NCBI GenBank assembly: GCA_005879505.1
Contig: VBKQ01000383.1
Span: forward strand, 1-8,246
DNA: 8,246 bases
Direction of reading: 5' to 3'
Origin: Deltaproteobacteria bacterium
Lineage (GTDB): Bacteria > Myxococcota > Myxococcia > Myxococcales > 40CM-4-68-19
Shown here in pieces: positions 5,657 to 8,246 of the stretch; the stretch's first letter is position 1; every line of letters starts with the position of its first letter. Position numbers and translations under genes: made by a program. Below the pieces are notes generated by a model. The model did no database searches. It was not told where the DNA came from and saw only the letters and a list, made by a program, of their open reading frames with translations.

Positions 5657-7738
5657 GTGTCGAAGCGCATCGTGCTCTCGTTTCTCGCCGTCACCGCTGC
5701 CTGCTCCAGCTCCGACAGCAATGCGTTGCCCTCGTTCGTCGTGCGCGGATCCGTCGTCAGCACCGTGTACGACGGCGGCAGCGACGACCTGCTGACCGGC
5801 GGTCTCGGCGCGGCGGGCCTGGGGCAGACCACGCCGGTGAGCTCGACTCCGCCTCCGCCCGGATTCATGGACCCGGCGAACCCGACTGCAGCGGAGTTGC
5901 GGAAACGCGCGATCTACGTCAACTACCGCGCGCTCGTCGATCCCACGTTCAATGGTGGCTACGCCACCTTGTACGGCCCGAACGTCGCCGTGGATGGAGG
6001 GATCACCGTTAGCTCCGGGATGATCCCGGGCGAGGAATGGATGGCGTACGACGACGACGGCACCGGGCGGGTCAACGTCACCATGATGGTCCAGGTCCCG
6101 GACTCGTTCGATCCGAACAACCCCTGCATCGTAACTGGAGCGTCCTCGGGTTCGCGCGGGGTCTACGGCGCCATCGCCACTGCGGGGGAGTGGGGCCTCA
6201 AGCATGGATGCGCGGTGGCGTACACGGACAAGGGCAGCGGGATGGGCGTCGACGACCTGCAGAACAATACCGTCAATCGCATGGACGGCCCGCGCGACGA
6301 CGCGGCGGACGCCGGCACGACGTCCAACTTCACCGCGAACCTGAGCGACGCGGATCGAGCGGCGTTCAATACCGCGAACGCGTATCGATTCGCTGTCAAG
6401 CACGCGCATTCGCAACAGAACCCCGAGGTCGACTGGGGCAAGTACACCCTTCACGCGATCGAGTTCGCGTACTACGTGCTCAACCAGAAGTATGGGACGG
6501 CGCCGGCTGATGCTGGTCCCAACGTGGAGCGGGGGCGCAAATATCACGCGGGGCAGATCCTGACGATCGCGGCGAGCGTTTCCAACGGCGGGGGCAGCTC
6601 GCTCGCGGCGGTGGAGCAGGACTCGCAGCATTGGATCAGCGGCGTCGTCGTCGGAGAGCCGGAGGTGCAGATGCACGGTGCATCGGTTTATGCGGGGACG
6701 ACCATGAACACGGGCCCGTTTTCGCCGACGACGACGCTGATTACCAGTCGGTGCGCGGGGCTCAAGGCGAAAGGCTTGCTCACTGCTACGACGCAGCAGG
6801 CCCAGTCGGACGAGGCTTTGCAAAAGCTCCACGAGGCCGGATACGAAGCCGACTCCGACCTCCTCCACGCCACCCATTTCGGCACATATGCCACGCCCGC
6901 CGTAGCGCTGACGTACGCCAATGCCTACGCACGCGCGAGCGTGAAGGACAATCTCTGTGATTACAGCTTCGGTGCGGTTGACTCACAGACCACTGGAGCG
7001 CTGGTGCCCGTCAGTTCTACAGCTGTTAACGCAAACGGGCTGGCGCAGATCTTCGGCAACGGCAACGGCGTTCCACCCACCGGACCGATCGAAATCATCA
7101 ACAACAAGGCCCCTAACGGGCCGCACCGCGACCAGGTTTCGGTCTCTGCGTCGACAATGGCTACGGACTCCAATATCGATGGCGCCGCCTGCCTGCGCGG
7201 TTTGTGGACCGGCACTGTCGACGGCTCCGGTGCGGCGCTGACCGGCACGCTCCTCGCGCAATCGAACGCGCTCAAGTCCGGCGTCCAGCAGGTCCTGCGG
7301 GCGGGAAGGGTCCATGGCATTCCCACCATTCTGGTGCAGGGCCGGAGCGATGCGCTGGTCCCGATCAATCACGCCTCGCGCGCCTACTACGGCGCGAACA
7401 AGGTGGCGGAGGGCGCGAACAGCCCCGTCGTCTACTACGAGGTCACCAACGCGCAGCATTTCGACACCTTCATCGGCCTCATCGCGGGATACCAGACCCG
7501 CTTCATCCCGCTGCACCGGTACGTCCTCCAGGCGCTGGACTTCATGTATGCGCACTTGAAACCACCCTCCGGCACGTCGGCTCCGGCCATCCCGCCGAGC
7601 CAGGTCGTTCGGACGACGCCGCGGTCGTCTACAAATTCTGTGGTGTCGAAGTCGCAGAACGTGCCGGACATCCCCGCCACGCCCGCCGCGGCCGACCAGA
7701 TCACCTTCTCGAGCGGCACACTCAACATTCCCGAATAG
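5657..7738 (+). CDS. 3-hydroxybutyrate oligomer hydrolase, predicted lipoprotein
   Basis: A 693-residue member of the 3HBOH family, which hydrolyses 3-hydroxybutyrate oligomers (products of PHB depolymerisation) to monomers. Length is near the Ralstonia enzymes (about 700). Family segments in order: YDGGSDDLLTGGLG, EEWMAYDDDGTGR, NVTMMVQVPDSFDPNNPC, SSGSRGVYGAIATAGEWGLK and AVAYTDKG. These are followed by the lipase-like SVSNGGGSS with likely nucleophile Ser309. Asp565 in GRSDALVP and His601 in NAQHFDTF plausibly complete the triad. The N-terminus is a short signal peptide (KR, then IVLSFLAVTAA) ending at Cys16 followed by SSSD, an imperfect lipobox, so export and lipid attachment are likely. 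GTG at 5657 is chosen for GGAGG four bases upstream and the signal peptide. The C-terminal tail from about 635 is rich in Ser, Thr and Pro. It is read from the promoter at 5600-5628 and ends 73 bp before kamD. Confidence 0.9.
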   Translation: MSKRIVLSFLAVTAACSSSDSNALPSFVVRGSVVSTVYDGGSDDLLTGGLGAAGLGQTTPVSSTPPPPGFMDPANPTAAELRKRAIYVNYRALVDPTFNGGYATLYGPNVAVDGGITVSSGMIPGEEWMAYDDDGTGRVNVTMMVQVPDSFDPNNPCIVTGASSGSRGVYGAIATAGEWGLKHGCAVAYTDKGSGMGVDDLQNNTVNRMDGPRDDAADAGTTSNFTANLSDADRAAFNTANAYRFAVKHAHSQQNPEVDWGKYTLHAIEFAYYVLNQKYGTAPADAGPNVERGRKYHAGQILTIAASVSNGGGSSLAAVEQDSQHWISGVVVGEPEVQMHGASVYAGTTMNTGPFSPTTTLITSRCAGLKAKGLLTATTQQAQSDEALQKLHEAGYEADSDLLHATHFGTYATPAVALTYANAYARASVKDNLCDYSFGAVDSQTTGALVPVSSTAVNANGLAQIFGNGNGVPPTGPIEIINNKAPNGPHRDQVSVSASTMATDSNIDGAACLRGLWTGTVDGSGAALTGTLLAQSNALKSGVQQVLRAGRVHGIPTILVQGRSDALVPINHASRAYYGANKVAEGANSPVVYYEVTNAQHFDTFIGLIAGYQTRFIPLHRYVLQALDFMYAHLKPPSGTSAPAIPPSQVVRTTPRSSTNSVVSKSQNVPDIPATPAAADQITFSSGTLNIPE

Positions 7739-7740
7739 AA

Positions 7741-7770
7741 CTTCTCGAAGCATGTACACTTCCAGAAGCA
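7741..7770. repeat. Two tandem small dyads flanking TGTACA, possible operator
   Basis: CTTCTCGAAGCA (7741-7752) and CTTCCAGAAGCA (7759-7770) match at 10 of 12 positions and are spaced by 18 bp. Each contains the dyad CTTC-NN-GAAG, and the six bases between them are the palindrome TGTACA (7753-7758). The arrangement lies in the only gap before kamD. It could be a regulator binding site or an RNA structure at the 3' end of the hydrolase transcript. No regulator is identified. Confidence 0.35.
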
Positions 7771-7778
7771 CTCGCTAA

Positions 7779-7793
7779 GCCGCCTTCGGCGGC
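7779..7793 (+). terminator. Hairpin between hydrolase and kamD, weak terminator or leader structure
   Basis: GCCGCC (7779-7784) and GGCGGC (7788-7793) form a perfect 6-bp stem with a TTC loop, 40 bases after the hydrolase stop and 18 bases before the kamD ATG. No T-run follows, only TTT at 7806-7808. It might attenuate read-through from the hydrolase gene or affect kamD translation, since no good ribosome site is visible before kamD. Confidence 0.35.
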
Positions 7794-7811
7794 CGCGACT
7801 GGGCCTTTCCC

Positions 7812-8246
7812 ATGGCGCAGCTCTTCGTCGACGCCGAAAAGATCGTCCGTGCGCGCGAGCTGGCGCGCGGCGCCGCCATGGGCGTGCAGGCTTTCATCGA
7901 TCGACACACCACCGTCTCCATCGAACGGACGGTGCTGCGCCTTCTCGGGATCTCCGGCGCCGGCAGCCGGGGCGCGCCGCTCGCGAATCTGATCGTCGAC
8001 CGCCTGCGCGACGCGGGCGTGCTGCATCGAGGCGCGGCGTACTGGCTCGGGCGCGCCCTGCGCGCCTCGCCCGGGAAGGACCCGCTGCACGCAGTGGAGC
8101 GGCTCGCCGCCCATCCGGAGAAGCTTCCCCCGCTCGGCGCCGCCGAGGAAGAGCAGCTTCGAGAGGAGATGCGCGCCGAGGCGCGCGCCGCGGTGCGGGA
8201 GCTCAAGTCTCGCATCGAGGACCGCAAGCAGCGCAAACGTGGACTC
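7812..8246 (+). CDS. kamD: D-lysine 5,6-aminomutase alpha subunit, N-terminal 145 residues (3' end outside window)
   Basis: Start of the large subunit of the adenosylcobalamin- and PLP-dependent aminomutase. It moves the terminal amino group of D-lysine or L-beta-lysine to carbon 5, giving 3,5-diaminohexanoate from beta-lysine, the substrate of Kdd. The visible N-terminus is highly characteristic: RARELARGAAMGVQAFIDRH, then HTTVSIERTVLRLLG (residues 32-46), APLANLIVDRL and GAAYWLGRAL (74-83). A charged helical stretch from about residue 115 follows. The full-length family protein is near 516 residues, so under a third is present, and the barrel core is missing. ATG at 7812 is chosen by match to the family N-terminus; in-frame TAA at 7776-7778 limits extension. 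No clear Shine-Dalgarno is visible. kamE (beta subunit, cobalamin- and PLP-lysine-bearing) is expected just downstream. It may be co-transcribed with the hydrolase. Confidence 0.9.
   Translation, partial: MAQLFVDAEKIVRARELARGAAMGVQAFIDRHTTVSIERTVLRLLGISGAGSRGAPLANLIVDRLRDAGVLHRGAAYWLGRALRASPGKDPLHAVERLAAHPEKLPPLGAAEEEQLREEMRAEARAAVRELKSRIEDRKQRKRGL

Noticed and set aside
5591..6877. N-terminal extension of the DUF4230 frame
   Set aside because: It is antisense to the hydrolase gene, has no recognisable domain, and a plausible ATG with a ribosome site exists at 5590.
7755..7760. TACACT as a -10 element for kamD
   Set aside because: No acceptable -35 at 16-18 bases upstream; a single hexamer is weak evidence.
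7739..7811. Cobalamin riboswitch before kamD (a B12-dependent enzyme)
   Set aside because: The 73-bp gap is too short for a roughly 200-nt cobalamin riboswitch and no B12-box-like sequence was seen.
1..8246. tRNA, rRNA, CRISPR, insertion sequence or phage features
   Set aside because: No tandem repeat-spacer pattern, transposase, terminal inverted repeats or cloverleaf was found; nearly all bases lie in assigned genes.

Overview
The window is about two-thirds G+C with strong G/C third-position preference and tightly packed, overlapping genes. Gene content (long NfeD protease plus slipin, B12-dependent lysine-fermentation enzymes, an exported 3-hydroxybutyrate oligomer hydrolase, DUF4230) fits a high-GC environmental bacterium, most likely a myxobacterium-like (former Deltaproteobacteria) chromosome. 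That taxonomic call is inference. No mobile element, CRISPR array, rRNA or tRNA is visible, and the only regions without genes are short.

Region 1 (1-3849, plus strand) is a five-gene unit with stop/start overlaps or a 1-nt gap at every junction: the 3' end of a family 4 uracil-DNA glycosylase gene, a long-form NfeD membrane serine protease, its SPFH/slipin partner, L-erythro-3,5-diaminohexanoate dehydrogenase (Kdd, lysine fermentation), and MobA (molybdenum cofactor guanylyltransferase). The hairpin just after the mobA stop may end the transcript.

Region 2 (3823-5590, minus strand) is a two-gene unit: a DUF4230 protein without the usual membrane anchor, overlapping by 8 nt a class V PLP-dependent enzyme of the isopenicillin-N-epimerase-like group. 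The PLP gene converges on mobA and the two coding ends overlap by 27 bp.

Region 3 (5591-8246, plus strand) opens with a 66-bp divergent spacer carrying a good housekeeping-type promoter (TTGACC, 17 nt, TAGGGT). It drives a lipoprotein-type 3-hydroxybutyrate oligomer hydrolase. After a 73-bp gap with paired small dyads and a hairpin comes the start of kamD, the alpha subunit of D-lysine 5,6-aminomutase, which runs off the window.

Metabolic theme: KamD acts immediately before Kdd in lysine (beta-lysine/3,5-diaminohexanoate) fermentation, yet the two genes lie in different transcription units about 4.5 kb apart. That pathway leads to acetoacetate and butyryl-CoA, and the oligomer hydrolase releases 3-hydroxybutyrate, which is one oxidation step from acetoacetate. 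The window may therefore be part of a C4 acid / lysine catabolic neighbourhood with envelope quality-control genes embedded in it. I see no clear novel defence or mobile system. The most unusual points are the mixed operon of region 1, the unanchored DUF4230 protein coupled to a PLP enzyme, and the hydrolase-kamD pairing.
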